Under the pieces are notes generated by a model. It worked only from the letters and a program-made list of their open reading frames with translations. It made no database searches and had not been told where the DNA came from. Below are positions 38,601 to 49,314 of a DNA stretch of 64,000 nucleotides, in pieces. Location: positions 1 through 64,000 of the forward strand of contig KN805433.1 in the NCBI GenBank assembly GCA_000818945.1, given 5' to 3'. The stretch is from Schizochytrium sp. CCTCC M209059. Taxonomy: Eukaryota > Sar > Bigyra > Thraustochytrida > Thraustochytriidae. Both the position numbers and the translations under genes were made by a program. Within the stretch, counting starts at the first letter, position 1; every line of letters starts with the position of its first letter.

Positions 38601-41600
38601 CATTCTCTAGATTGCGCACAAAGTCCGATTGTGTCTGCTTGATGACCTTCAAGCCGTTATCAGCCTCGACGTTGCGCACCCAGCGATTCGCCTGACCCTG
38701 CGGATCAATCATGAGAGGCCAGCGATTCGAGGCGTACAGCATGATGGCGTTGTCAATTGAAAAACCGTCATTTGGCAGCTTCGCAATGGTCCATGCACGA
38801 ATCTTCACAGGCTCACCAAGGGTCTGGTTTAGTGAGAACGGCTCTGTGGACGGAATGGAGTTTTGCGCGAGCTGACTCGCCCATTCCTCGATGCACGAGG
38901 ACCGGTACGACTGCGTAAACACACCAAGGTAGGCGATCACGCCCGAAGAGAGCAGAATATCTCCCACCGCATTCTCGTACTGCACCCCGAGATCTGCAAC
39001 AAATTGCGTCCAGCGGGTCTTTTCACCACCGAGACCGCCAATGAGACGCGAGGCGCGGTCAAGCTTTGTGGCACAGTCCGCGACCTGCTGCTCGAGAGCC
39101 TCTTTCTTATCCATGGTGTCCTGCAGCTCATTCTGCAGCATTTGCAGGTTGTCCAGCACGGCCTGCAGCTCGGCTTGCTTGGCCTGCAGCATGCCCATAG
39201 CCTCGGCGAGGTCAGCGTTGGCTTTGGCGAGAGCAGCACGTTTTGGCGCCACGACGCGAGCGATGCGCTCGTACACTACCATGGCATGCACCCACTTACA
39301 GAGTCCAGCAGCGGCAACTGAAGACTTTTTGATGACCTCGGGTCGGAAATCGTCGCGCTCGCAGAACGGCTTGACCTTATTGATGACCTCCTCAGAAATA
39401 TTATCCTTGTCGTATTCGACGAGACGCTGAAGGAAGCGCGGGTCGTTGAGGAGCTCCTTCTTTGCTGGCTCCCAATAGTCGTCGACCTTGCCCTTTCCGT
39501 TCGGGTTCGGGACCTTGCGTGGCTTGACCCCCATCATGATGCACACTGCCTCGAGCGTGAGCTTCACACCGGCAGGCGGGGTCTTGAGTGACTTGACCTC
39601 CGTAATGTCGTTCTTGCTCAGCGTCGAGAGAGCCTTTACGGCGCCTTCCAAGGCTGGGATGGCCTCGGCAAGCATCTCCTCGCACTCTGCCTTATCCTTT
39701 TCGCACGAGGCAGCCTGTTCTTTGGCTTGCGCCTCATCCCGCTGCACGATCTCCTTTTGCTGATCGGCTTCCTTCTGCTTGCCCTGGACCATCTCCAGCT
39801 TGGCGTCAGTCTCCTTTTGAGCAATCACCAGCTTAGGCTGCAGCGCCTCCAGCTCTTGACGCATTTCTGCAACCTGTTCGGCGGTTTCCTGAAGCTTTTG
39901 CAGACCGTTGGCATAGCGCGAGCGCTTTTCTGAAATCATCGTTCGCTGCTTCTCAATGAGCGTCTTAAAGGTATTGATGAGCTCGAGGTAAGAGGTCGGC
40001 GTCACATAGTAGTAGCGGCCCATCTCTTCCAGGAAACGCTCGGCCATGCGTGATGTACGCTGCTGCATGTCCACACAAACATCGACAATGCCTGTCTTGA
40101 GCGCATCGTCGAGCTCAATTGCACTCAAAAAGTGATGCGCCACACTCAGCAGAGCATCCTTTGGCCACTCTGTGAACCAGTCGATCGCGCAGCAATTGAC
40201 CAGCGAGGGGAAGCGCCGCAGACGGTCGCGGAAGGAGTCACCGACGGGCGAAAAGGCCAAGACCACGTGCAGATTCTGTCTGCATCGCTTGACGAAGAAC
40301 TGCATGACCTCGGCCTGCGTATTCAGCTCGAGGCCAAGCTTCTCCGCCACGGGTCGCACAGACTCTACAATTTCAGTCTGATCCTCCATGTTAAAAAGGT
40401 TAGGCACTTCGCCAGTATTGAGAATATTGTTAATATCCTCGACGAAGCCTTCGTTCACCACCTGAGTGTCGGCGAAGAGAAAGACCGTTTGTTTTCCCTC
40501 GACGCCGGCCATCTTGAGCATGCGCCGCAAATCATCATGCCATTCGGGCATGCCGTACACCTTTGAAATCTCGATTTGAAAGAGCACTTGCTCGTTGAGC
40601 GAAACAGCGAGCGTCGTGAGCGACTTGCGGCCTGAACCGCCAACACCGACCAAAAGCGCGTTACCCAGAGGCTGGCACAACACACGGCTAATGCGGGCAA
40701 CGTGCTCGATGGCGTTCATGAAAAGTACAAGGTTCATCTTCTTGGACGACATGTTGTTGTAGTCGACAAGGTAGCCTTCCATGACCTCCTTGAGGGTGGC
40801 CATGTCGTCGAGCTCGTCGTACACGCGCGACTCCACGAGCTGTGTGGGATCAATGAAGTTGCCGTAAATGAGCGGGCGATTGCGCGGCGCGATCTTTGAC
40901 CAGTCCGCACTGTAGTGTTCTGACACCTTGCCACCGAGAGCCTCGTCAAACCAGCTGCGGTCCTCCTCGTTGATGAGGCGATCCTTGAAGACGCGCATGC
41001 ATTCGTGACCCCAAATGCGAACGAGCTGGTTCGTTTCCTTGATGCGGTCTGCGCTGCCCATGCAGATACCTTGAAAGACCTTACTCAGATCACGCAAGTT
41101 AAATGTGTAATGCGACTTGGCCGGCGTTGGAAGCATGTCCTCGGCGATCTGCTTGTAGAGAGCAATGGTGGAAGACACGACGTTGGGAACCACGGCTTTG
41201 ATCTTCGGCCCAAAAGGCTTGGCAAACCACTCCATGATGGTTCCGAAAATGACCGCGAGTGAGCTCGCTTCGAACGGCAGGAGGTTAAGCATCGAGTAAT
41301 GACGCACGTAGCGCTGAGTGATCTGCGTACGACCACCACCAGGCGGGCCCATGGCAGCGACAAACTGAATGTCAATGAGCTTGCGAAAGGTCTTTTCCTT
41401 GCGATCGTACCACCCGGTGTGGTCCATGTACTGGCGCAAAATTTCGATGGGAGGCTGGGCGCCATAGACCTCCTTGGCGGGCATGTTGAGATCATCGACC
41501 ATGATCACGATGCGTTTACCGATGGGTGGGCCAAAAATGCCCTTTCGCCGCTTGTCCAGCTTGCCGTCAATGATGTCCTGCGTCTGGTTGGCGCTGGTCT

Positions 41601-44600
41601 GCGCACTAAAGTTGATAAACATGGGCTTGTACACGTTTTGGTCCAAGGCCTTGAGCAAGACATTTTGTACACTGACCGTCTTACCCGTTCCTGTGGAACC
41701 TGTGACGAGTACTGGCTGCGTGTGTTCTACGAGGCGCTGGATGATCCACTCGTTGCGCGTGGTGTCCACCGTGGGGACGAGAATGTCCTGATACTGGGTA
41801 TCGGACCCAGGCATGAAACGGGGCGTGATGTCCATCCACGGAGTCCAAAGTCCCTTGTCGCAGAAGAAGACATAGTCAAAGATACTTCCCTGATCAAAGG
41901 GCATTGGCGTGCGCAACTCGCGGGGTTCATTCATAGCATCCTTGTACGCTGGGTTCTTGAGCACGAATTGCTCCCATGCGGGCTGGCCCTCCATCATGCC
42001 AGTGATGAGTCGCTTCAGATAGTTGTCGAGGATCTGACGGCCACGCTCATCCGTGACGCCGCCAACTGCCCAGATGAGTGCAAAGAGAAAGGAGCCCTCG
42101 ACGACGCGAAGCGGATCTTTCGGGGGTTCCTTATCCTTGGTGTTCGCTGGCTGAAAGGGGTCAAACAACGTGCTCGACATGAGGCGGAGGACTGATGCGC
42201 ACAGCTCGCTATCCGTAATGGGCGTGGGGATGACACATACATCGCGGAGCTGAAAGACAAAGGGCTCAAAGTACGCTTCAAAAAGTGTCATGACCTCGGT
42301 CGGCGCGCCACATTCCGCCAAAAGTAACGGCATACGGTTCACCCACGAACGTACGAGCGGGCGCCAGCCGAGGCGCTTTTGTTCGAGGAAGACCATGCCG
42401 ACGCGGGACACAGTGGCCGGACTAGCCTCCTCGAGATCCTCAGGCTCGAACATCATGGTCATGCGCGCGGACATCTTGACAATCTCACCACTCTGCAGAC
42501 ACAGCTTCTTGTTATCGTCAAGCACAGTGTTCATATCCTCAATCCACACAGCATCGACGGGACCGTCAAACATGATCCACTGACGGTCCTCGGTGGTGTC
42601 CTTGGAAGCATTGCGGTAGGTGACGGCCAGGATGCCATCGGTCCACTCATGAGTGTTTTCATCGAATGAACCATAGAGCTGGCCCTGCGTGATAGACTTC
42701 GGATTCATGGTGTGGATGCGAACAGTGCCTTCGAACTTGGGGTCGTCTTGGATCCGCGACATGGCCTTGGCCAGCGTGTGCGTCACGCACGTTTTCCCGG
42801 AAAAGGTCTCTCCGACAACCATGAGACCGTGACGCACCATCACGGTCTCGTACAGCTGGATGACGGCGCGCAGAAACGGCTCGTCCGGCTGGAGATTATC
42901 GTCCTCGCAGACATCGCGAATAGCTTGCATGAGCGTGCGGTAGTCTGGGGTGGGCAGCTCTACGCCAGGGAAAAGATCCGAAGTAATACCCTTGAAGAGA
43001 GGGATATCAGCCGTGTTGAACTTTGGCAAGTTGACGTCGGTAACGGCAGACAGCACAATCATTGCTTCAGTCCACACGTCTCCGAGATCCTGCCGCAGCT
43101 TACCGGCACGCACAAGAATAGAAAAGACGGCACGCATACCGTAATCGTAGTGTTTTTGTGAACTGAGCTGTTCAGAGCACAGAATTAGCACCTGGGTGAG
43201 CTTGCGTGCAAGGTTACGGTTGTCCGCAAAGCCAAAGGAGAAGAGCTTGATCTCGGCAATGAGGGCATAGTCGGGAACCATCATTGCGCAGGGGCGAAAG
43301 AGGGCTTGCAAGTTATCAGGTAGTTCCTGACGACCGGCGTAGCCAGGGTTCATGGTAATGAAGGAGTTTGCATCAGGATTCAGCGTCAGGGTAGAGCCCT
43401 CAAAATCGAAGCGCTTGGCGCGCGCGCGTTTTGCCTTGACGATTGTGAGGATCTGCTGAGCAATCACAGAAAGCACCTCGAGCTCGATACGGTTGAACTC
43501 ATCAAAACAGGCCCACGCACCTGCCTGCGCAATGCCTTTGAAGAACTTGGCCATGGCAAGATAATCGAGACCATCGGAGCAGTTGAAGACGACACACTGT
43601 TTGGCGATTGCTTTGGAAAGATCCTTGGTGGTTTCGGTCTTGCCGGTACCGGCGGGTCCGGCAGGAGCTCCACCGTAGAGGAGAGAGACAGCGCCCATGA
43701 GCGTGCGGTAGCAGCGATCGGTAAGCGGGGTAATAATGAGTCGGGAGCTGTTTCCGAGGTACTCGTAGGCATAGAGCTGCGTGGCGTTGAGGATGCGTAC
43801 CACCATATTGTTTGGATCCTTACCGTATCGGCCAAAGTCATCATCGTGAAGCTCCCAGTAATATCGAAGCTGCGCCATCCACTCGAATTCGTTGGGATCG
43901 CTGACTCCCTTTTCCGCCATCTCGGCCACCACGTCACGCTGATGCACATCAATGACGGAAAGAGCACCAAGGGTCGTGCGCTCCATCTTGCTCAGTTTGC
44001 CTCGCACTAAGTGGACGATTTGCAGCAACTGCTGGTTGAGCTGCTCCGTGTAGTGCTCGAGACGCCCAGCCTTGATAGCCGTGGTGACCTCCTTGGTCCA
44101 AAAGAGCTGACTAGCGTTGAGAACGACCTGACCGGGCCAGGAAATCACCCACTTGGCGCGCTCCGGGTTGACGTCGAGATCCTCCATTACAGGATACTCG
44201 CTTGCGGCAGCCTGCAAGATTTCTTTGACCGTGATGCGCATGGACATTTCAAAGTCGCTGAGCCAAAGCTCGACGTTACCCTTGTTCGGGCCTGAGTTGG
44301 GGTCGACAACGATGGACAAGTCGACGATTTCGCCTTCGTTCGATACAAGTCGGGGAATACGCAAATCGTCGCTGCCGCCAACAATAAAGGGTTCTCCACG
44401 AGGCGGGTTCTGTTCTTCGGGCGGCACCATGTCCTTGCCAAAAACGACCTGGCCGACACCCTCGAAACACTTTTGCAGAAAGGGCTGCACGGCTTGTGGA
44501 TCCTTGGTCTGAGACACAATTTCCAAAAGCTCATCGTTACTCAAAAAGAAGAAGCGAGCAAAGGACATGCGCTTGACCTCGAGATAATCATTGAGCCCCT

Positions 44601-47600
44601 TTTGAATCTGGTCGAGACGTTCGTTGGCCTGTTTGAAGCGGTCCACGAGCGTATCATCGTTGGTCGTGTTCATGACGCTTGGCGACTCGTTAATCTTGCC
44701 CAGGACCTTGCGCCAGACACCGTCGACAGAATTGAAGCGCCGGCCCTCCGTGGGCATCTGGCGCATGATATCGTCCGAGCCAAAGATAGGCTCCAGATAC
44801 ATCCATGCGCGCTGGCACTTGAGCATTTCGTCAATGAGTGTTTGAATGTACATGAGTCTTTTCTCCCACTGGATCGCCTTGTGTTTGATCGGTTTGATAT
44901 AAGGGCTTCCCACCATGGTCTGAATCTTGACAATGTGGTCGTCGAGGAGGGCAATGACGTCATCCGTACCCTTGATGACAAAAGTGCCAGTGTTTTTATA
45001 CTCCATTGTGGAGAAGTCAATGCCGTTCCACTCGGCGGCCATGGCCTCGATGTTCTTTTCGAGTGCAAACTCCTTCTCGGCCTTGACAGTGATGGTCTCG
45101 ACCTCCTCCATGCGGTCCATGATGTTGAGATCAATGAGGCGTTGAAGCGTGAGGTCATTGGGGCTGATTTCTTCTTGAATGAGCTCACCGAGCGCGTTCC
45201 AATGACGTTCGCGCAGCGCCGGACTTGCGAGCGCACGAATAAGAGGCATGTAGCTCTTGAAGGCGTCCGAGTCTTGGCGCAGACGGCCGGCAATTTCGGC
45301 TGCGCCTTCATTGTCCGTGCCAAAGGTCTTCATCAAACGATACGATGTGGTCCACCACTCCGTGACTTGCTTCTCGACCTCATCGCCGTTGACATCGGAA
45401 AAGGGCCCGGTGAGCCACTCCTTGGTGGAAGAGATAAAGTCCGCAGACATGGTCCATAGCTGAAAGAAGGGATCGAATTGCTTTTTGCAAAGATCCAGCG
45501 TCGGATAGTCACCCGTGTCGAACCCAAATGCGCGGTCACGAAGATTAAAGTTGGCAATCTGCTCGGCAGCTTGGTTCAGTTTCTCCTCGATCGAGTACGC
45601 CTCGGAGACAATATCGTGGAGCTTCTCGTAGTCGTCATGCTTTTCAAACGCTTCCACCTCGAGGGCGTATTGGTCAAGAGCGCGGTCAAACTCCTCCTTT
45701 TCACGAGCGAGCGTTTCAATCATAGCGACCTTGTCCACCTCGAGCGCACGCATTGTGGCGGCTTGGGCGGCCAGGATACGATTCGGCCACAATTTGAGAC
45801 TCCACGAAAGCTGAAAGGCCTCGGCAGGAATTTGGCATCCAAACTCCTCAAGCATTTCGTTCCAGCTATGTACGTCAGCGACGGCATCTGCCAGACCTTC
45901 CATCCGCACCTTTGCGTCCTCAATGAACTCTTCGAGATCGACGAGCTCGATTTCGTTCTTGGGCTTGGTGGCGATGCGCTGGAGAATACGCTCGTACTCT
46001 TCTGTGAGGGCCTCGGCACGATCGATTTGAATCTCGAGGAGGTAGTTTGCGAACGCGTCGATCTGCTCCTTGGCGCGCGCTGCAATTTCCTCCTTGATGG
46101 AGACCGTTTGAAGCAAGAAGGATCCGCAGACCTCCTCGTGGTAGGTTTCCACCATGACGGCGTGCATGGCTTCATGGAATTTGGCGATTTCGGCTCGAAA
46201 TTCTTCGCGAGAGATAGGAACCTCTACGAGCTCGTCGCTCTCCTCCTCCTCTTCAGCCTCTTCCTCCTCTTCGCCCTCTTCGTCTTCGTCGTCTCCATCG
46301 TCGTCCCCACCCGAGGTTTTGGGTCCATCGTTGTTTGCTTTCTCTGACGGTGCACTGCCGCTGACCTCGTCGCCGTTTTCTGCATCGCCGCTTTCTTCCT
46401 CTGCGGCAGCGGCCGCTGCTTCAGCGGCGAGCTGCTGAGCCTTGAGCTCCTTCTTTGAGACGAGCTTGGGCTGCGCAAAAGCCTCGACATGGGTTTCGGG
46501 GTCTTCGCGCAAGAGCTGCAGATATCGATCGTACGAGGCTGCGATGCGAAGCGTGGCGTCAAAATCTGCGCGCAGGAACGCAGCGACTTCCCCCCGGACC
46601 TTTTTCAGGCACGCGTTGACCTTGGCGACCATGGGGCTCTCGGACTCGTTGACGCGAACGGGATCGTCAATGTAGAGAAGTGGCTTGGGCGTGAGCTCGT
46701 GCAATGAGAGAAGCTCATGATCCACGGTATGGAGACCGCGAACGGCTGCAATGACCTTGTCCACGACTGCTTGTGCGGCGTCAGCAACTTCATCAAAAGA
46801 AGGCGTAACCGTGATGGCCTCGTCAACCTCGTGCAGTTCAACACGCAAGAACGCAGCTGTGTCGCGCAGCGCAGGATTCTTGGACGCGGAGTTGAAGATT
46901 CGAGACCACTCATGCAGCGAGCGCAGGACAAGTTCTTGGAGCTGAAAGGCCATCTGGATCTGAAAGCGAAGGAGCACTTTGGCCGTGTCAGACCTTCGAA
47001 TAACCTCGAGATCGTTTTCGTAGAAATTGTAGTCGCTGGCGAGGTTGTCGAGCATATTGTTTGCAACGCCCTGCCACCAATTTCTCTGCAGCCGGAGCGC
47101 AAGATGGCTGCAGTGCTCGACCTGACGGTCTACAAAATCGGTCAAGGAAAATGCATTCTTGGATGCTGGGTCCGCCAAGCTTGTGTCAATCATGAGGGCT
47201 CGACCAAACTCGTCGCGCCACGTATCCTCGAGCCACGAGACGGTGACAGCCATGCCGCTGGTTCCCGACCAGTGCGCATGGCTGATGACCTCGTGAGCGT
47301 TTGTGTAGTCGGTAGTCTCTGGAGGAAGCTGCAGCTTTCCGTACCGTGGAGCAGGTTGTCGAGCCGGAAAGGGCGGGAGCTTGAGTTCCTGCATGCGCTG
47401 CCGCGTCTCTTCGTCGCGACGGGAGACTTCGCGCAGAATGATCTTTTGCATTGTGCTGACATAGAGGAGGTCCACATCTTCGACAAGACCTCGCGTGAGG
47501 GCCAGTTTGGACTGTTCGTAGGTATGGGGCAGGTCAATCTCTTGCTGCTGGCGCTCAAGACGCGCCGTTGCAAGATGATAGATTTGTTCCCACACAGGTT

Positions 47601-48471
47601 CTGAGAGAGGTGCAATTTCCTCGGCATCTTGACGCGACGCAAAGTATTCGAGACGCACCATTGCCTTGGAGAGTTCGCGAAGATCAGTGCAGGCCTGAAG
47701 CCGTTCCCAAAAGGTGGGTTCGTGCTCTGCGTCGAAGATGAGGTTGAGGCGCTTGACCCATTTCGATTTGCCGTTGCAGCGAAATACAATTTCGTACTGC
47801 AACCGTGCTGGATCGTAGGATAGGATGTCACACGGCGCCCATGTCCACTCACCATCCATGTACAGCCGCGAACGTCCCGAAGTACAACGCTCAAGCCACT
47901 CCTGGGGTGCAAACTTTTCAAAGTCTGCGTTGTCAAAAAGCTCGAGGGGCACCTTGCTCTGATCGAGACGAAGGAAGTCCTCGTCCTCGAGTCCGCGTTT
48001 CTCAAGCTCCTCTTCGTGGCGTCGGCGCTCTTCAATCGCCTGGCGTGTTTTTGACTCCTCCGCGGCGCGCCCGTCCCGGAGCGAGCGATGCTTGCGCAAC
48101 TCTGAGGGAAAGGGCCGGATTTCCTCTTCGCCCCGTTCCAAGGGTCGTGCTCGGGACTCTTGGTTACTATATCTTGCTTTCCACCTTCGAGGGATGTTGT
48201 TGTGATCGAGCATGTCGTCTTCTCGGATGCCTTCGAGACCTTTTTCGGAATCGCTTCCGGCTTTACCATGCTGGAGCCTCTTTTTCTTTCTGGACGCCGC
48301 ACCACTTCTTTTTGCATGCTGCGGAGGACTCATGCTGCCGTCTTCGCCGAGTACAGGCAGCGAGGTCATGGAGGTGGACCCCGTCAGTCGTTCCTGCGTG
48401 CTCTGCAGCTCGGCATTTGACCGCGCGCGACGAATTTTTTCGTCACGCTCGGACCCGTTCCCGTGGAGCAT
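35602..48471 (-). CDS. DNAH1: Axonemal inner-arm dynein heavy chain, DNAH1 type
   Basis: One uninterrupted 4289-residue frame, full length for the family. N-terminal tail with PLELFDNADFEKFAPQEW near residue 165, which is like animal DNAH1 and is my reason for this subtype. An acidic insert lies at ~680-760. Linker ~1050-1450. AAA1 P-loop GPAGTGKTETTKD ~1605; AAA2 GETFSGKTC ~1889; AAA3 GSTGTGKTVSV ~2260; AAA4 GVGGSGRKSL ~2612; the coiled-coil stalk with its microtubule-binding tip ~2850-3200; AAA5/6 and a C-terminal domain ending in KTSERRG...IKRGVAMLCALDD. AAA1 is the main ATPase; AAA2 lacks the canonical Gly-rich form. It powers flagellar bending, implying a zoospore or similar motile stage. 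The ATG at complement 48469-48471 is the first in frame. Expressed in the motile stage, by inference. Confidence 0.93.
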   Translation of the reverse strand: MLHGNGSERDEKIRRARSNAELQSTQERLTGSTSMTSLPVLGEDGSMSPPQHAKRSGAASRKKKRLQHGKAGSDSEKGLEGIREDDMLDHNNIPRRWKARYSNQESRARPLERGEEEIRPFPSELRKHRSLRDGRAAEESKTRQAIEERRRHEEELEKRGLEDEDFLRLDQSKVPLELFDNADFEKFAPQEWLERCTSGRSRLYMDGEWTWAPCDILSYDPARLQYEIVFRCNGKSKWVKRLNLIFDAEHEPTFWERLQACTDLRELSKAMVRLEYFASRQDAEEIAPLSEPVWEQIYHLATARLERQQQEIDLPHTYEQSKLALTRGLVEDVDLLYVSTMQKIILREVSRRDEETRQRMQELKLPPFPARQPAPRYGKLQLPPETTDYTNAHEVISHAHWSGTSGMAVTVSWLEDTWRDEFGRALMIDTSLADPASKNAFSLTDFVDRQVEHCSHLALRLQRNWWQGVANNMLDNLASDYNFYENDLEVIRRSDTAKVLLRFQIQMAFQLQELVLRSLHEWSRIFNSASKNPALRDTAAFLRVELHEVDEAITVTPSFDEVADAAQAVVDKVIAAVRGLHTVDHELLSLHELTPKPLLYIDDPVRVNESESPMVAKVNACLKKVRGEVAAFLRADFDATLRIAASYDRYLQLLREDPETHVEAFAQPKLVSKKELKAQQLAAEAAAAAAEEESGDAENGDEVSGSAPSEKANNDGPKTSGGDDDGDDEDEEGEEEEEAEEEEESDELVEVPISREEFRAEIAKFHEAMHAVMVETYHEEVCGSFLLQTVSIKEEIAARAKEQIDAFANYLLEIQIDRAEALTEEYERILQRIATKPKNEIELVDLEEFIEDAKVRMEGLADAVADVHSWNEMLEEFGCQIPAEAFQLSWSLKLWPNRILAAQAATMRALEVDKVAMIETLAREKEEFDRALDQYALEVEAFEKHDDYEKLHDIVSEAYSIEEKLNQAAEQIANFNLRDRAFGFDTGDYPTLDLCKKQFDPFFQLWTMSADFISSTKEWLTGPFSDVNGDEVEKQVTEWWTTSYRLMKTFGTDNEGAAEIAGRLRQDSDAFKSYMPLIRALASPALRERHWNALGELIQEEISPNDLTLQRLIDLNIMDRMEEVETITVKAEKEFALEKNIEAMAAEWNGIDFSTMEYKNTGTFVIKGTDDVIALLDDHIVKIQTMVGSPYIKPIKHKAIQWEKRLMYIQTLIDEMLKCQRAWMYLEPIFGSDDIMRQMPTEGRRFNSVDGVWRKVLGKINESPSVMNTTNDDTLVDRFKQANERLDQIQKGLNDYLEVKRMSFARFFFLSNDELLEIVSQTKDPQAVQPFLQKCFEGVGQVVFGKDMVPPEEQNPPRGEPFIVGGSDDLRIPRLVSNEGEIVDLSIVVDPNSGPNKGNVELWLSDFEMSMRITVKEILQAAASEYPVMEDLDVNPERAKWVISWPGQVVLNASQLFWTKEVTTAIKAGRLEHYTEQLNQQLLQIVHLVRGKLSKMERTTLGALSVIDVHQRDVVAEMAEKGVSDPNEFEWMAQLRYYWELHDDDFGRYGKDPNNMVVRILNATQLYAYEYLGNSSRLIITPLTDRCYRTLMGAVSLLYGGAPAGPAGTGKTETTKDLSKAIAKQCVVFNCSDGLDYLAMAKFFKGIAQAGAWACFDEFNRIELEVLSVIAQQILTIVKAKRARAKRFDFEGSTLTLNPDANSFITMNPGYAGRQELPDNLQALFRPCAMMVPDYALIAEIKLFSFGFADNRNLARKLTQVLILCSEQLSSQKHYDYGMRAVFSILVRAGKLRQDLGDVWTEAMIVLSAVTDVNLPKFNTADIPLFKGITSDLFPGVELPTPDYRTLMQAIRDVCEDDNLQPDEPFLRAVIQLYETVMVRHGLMVVGETFSGKTCVTHTLAKAMSRIQDDPKFEGTVRIHTMNPKSITQGQLYGSFDENTHEWTDGILAVTYRNASKDTTEDRQWIMFDGPVDAVWIEDMNTVLDDNKKLCLQSGEIVKMSARMTMMFEPEDLEEASPATVSRVGMVFLEQKRLGWRPLVRSWVNRMPLLLAECGAPTEVMTLFEAYFEPFVFQLRDVCVIPTPITDSELCASVLRLMSSTLFDPFQPANTKDKEPPKDPLRVVEGSFLFALIWAVGGVTDERGRQILDNYLKRLITGMMEGQPAWEQFVLKNPAYKDAMNEPRELRTPMPFDQGSIFDYVFFCDKGLWTPWMDITPRFMPGSDTQYQDILVPTVDTTRNEWIIQRLVEHTQPVLVTGSTGTGKTVSVQNVLLKALDQNVYKPMFINFSAQTSANQTQDIIDGKLDKRRKGIFGPPIGKRIVIMVDDLNMPAKEVYGAQPPIEILRQYMDHTGWYDRKEKTFRKLIDIQFVAAMGPPGGGRTQITQRYVRHYSMLNLLPFEASSLAVIFGTIMEWFAKPFGPKIKAVVPNVVSSTIALYKQIAEDMLPTPAKSHYTFNLRDLSKVFQGICMGSADRIKETNQLVRIWGHECMRVFKDRLINEEDRSWFDEALGGKVSEHYSADWSKIAPRNRPLIYGNFIDPTQLVESRVYDELDDMATLKEVMEGYLVDYNNMSSKKMNLVLFMNAIEHVARISRVLCQPLGNALLVGVGGSGRKSLTTLAVSLNEQVLFQIEISKVYGMPEWHDDLRRMLKMAGVEGKQTVFLFADTQVVNEGFVEDINNILNTGEVPNLFNMEDQTEIVESVRPVAEKLGLELNTQAEVMQFFVKRCRQNLHVVLAFSPVGDSFRDRLRRFPSLVNCCAIDWFTEWPKDALLSVAHHFLSAIELDDALKTGIVDVCVDMQQRTSRMAERFLEEMGRYYYVTPTSYLELINTFKTLIEKQRTMISEKRSRYANGLQKLQETAEQVAEMRQELEALQPKLVIAQKETDAKLEMVQGKQKEADQQKEIVQRDEAQAKEQAASCEKDKAECEEMLAEAIPALEGAVKALSTLSKNDITEVKSLKTPPAGVKLTLEAVCIMMGVKPRKVPNPNGKGKVDDYWEPAKKELLNDPRFLQRLVEYDKDNISEEVINKVKPFCERDDFRPEVIKKSSVAAAGLCKWVHAMVVYERIARVVAPKRAALAKANADLAEAMGMLQAKQAELQAVLDNLQMLQNELQDTMDKKEALEQQVADCATKLDRASRLIGGLGGEKTRWTQFVADLGVQYENAVGDILLSSGVIAYLGVFTQSYRSSCIEEWASQLAQNSIPSTEPFSLNQTLGEPVKIRAWTIAKLPNDGFSIDNAIMLYASNRWPLMIDPQGQANRWVRNVEADNGLKVIKQTQSDFVRNLENAISFGLPVLLENVGENLDPILEPVLTKQIVNKGGSKTMQLGDNIVEYDDRFRFYMTTKLRNPHYSPETVVKVTLINFVANEEGLKDQMLGITVRRETPELEAQREQLVVEDAENKRILKELEDKILELLAKAEGNILDDEVLINTLSESKATSDQIMKQVAIAEKTAIKINNTRAGYVPVAKVSSNLFFCVADLAGVDPMYQFSLDWYANLYNLAIDRAAKGSNLNDRLKALTDTFAEILYDNVCRSLFEKDKLLFSFLLCIKMLQLRDEMDPGELRFFLTGSTAVDLSRPNPDSENSFLSDKCWADLLALHDIPNGVFPHFHEEVESELPFWESVSNAQDPLQLIREKYSERFDQFQQLLLLRCIRLDKVVPALMEFIMAKIGQRFIEPPPFDLGAGYRDSSCTTPLLFVLTPGADAMTELIRVAEELGMDQKLYSVSMGQGQGPIAERSIAEAVDKGGWVALENLHVMPSWFEMLEKIVEDLHPDVVHEDFRLWLTALPCKEFPVSVLQNGIKMTLEPPKGLRANLKGSYAALDRDWFDSCLKPEAFHKMCFGIAFLHALVRERCKFGPLGWNIPYEFSASDQRISLDQLHLFLNEYEQIPWAMLHYLTSSCNYGGRVTDDKDRRCLDTIVADFYKPPILEDSHRFSPSGIYYAPPDGDMDSYLEYINQLPFTEMPEVFGLHENAEITTAITSTNALMVAALELQPRTSGGEGMSWAEQLNELSSDIEKRIPDLFDLEVAAVRFPVLYEESMNSTLRQELERFNNLLAVVKRSLKDVQLAIRGLVVMSSELEAMGNSMTNMLVPEMWSRAAYPSLKPLSSWVNDLLDRLSFFNKWLDDGTPGVVVISYLFWIPGFTTGVRQNFARKHKVAIDLIKYTNEVLPRDMDCSARLDDGHYITGLHLQGAGWEDEGRVLVDSRPKELFVAMPCIKLLPTEVSQIVATDDYECPVYKTSERRGVLATTGHSSNFVMFLNLPVRDQPAPFWIKRGVAMLCALDD

Positions 48472-49210
48472 GGTGAATTAGGTAGTCGCTTGTGTTGCTT
48501 CTTTGCCGCTGCTCAAGGGGACGACGGACGACTCGGTGCTGTGCACAGGCCTAAGTATCGCGGTCGCAATGGCCAAGGTCGAGGCCGTCGTCGTGTCGCA
48601 AGTGCCGTTGTCCTTTGCCTCTCGTCAAGCCAAAACCGTGTCCGTAGCGGCTGCTTCTGCGAAGCACTTTTCTTGCTCGCAAAGTCGACGGTGAGGTTGC
48701 AGCCTCTGCTGCGGCGCTACAGCTGCCACCACCGCTACCGCCGCCGTCGTCGTCGCCGACGCCGACGTCGACGCCGCCTCGGCTCGGCTCCGCTTGTTTT
48801 GCACTCACCCAATTGTGAGGTCTTGTTTTATGCACGTCCGTAGGTGCGTGCCTGCCTTGCGCGGGGGTCGCAGCAGCAACAGCAGCAAACAAACAGGCTC
48901 GGAGCTGTTTCCTCTTGAAGTTCCCCGCCCTCGCTCACTCTCTCCCGCACATGGCGTGCCTGCTCTGCTCTCCCCGCCTGCTCGCCCTCGTTCCCCTCCG
49001 CCCCCGCCCCCTCTGCGCGCGCCCCGAGCTCGCACCGCGCACGGAGGAATCAACGGATGCATCGCCTCGCGCACACCCCCCGCGCCCGACCCTGACCGGC
49101 CCGGTTAGGTTTGCGCGGGACGGCCGCTGGGAGTCCCGGCCGCCGCCGCCGCCGCGTGTCGCCTGCCCTTCTGCCTGCCTGCCTGCGTTTCTGCCCTCGC
49201 TCAATGCGCT

Positions 49211-49268
49211 NNNNNNNNNNNNNNNNNNNNNNNNNNNNNNNNNNNNNNNNNNNNNNNNNNNNNNNNNN
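49211..49268. other. Assembly gap (58 N)
   Basis: Fifty-eight unknown bases. They are followed at once by GGCGCGGCGC sequence and GGCGA repeats, a likely reason for failed assembly. Confidence 0.99.
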
Positions 49269-49314
49269 GAGGCTCGGCGCGGCGCGGCGCGGGCTGCGCG
49301 GAGGCTGCTCCCGG

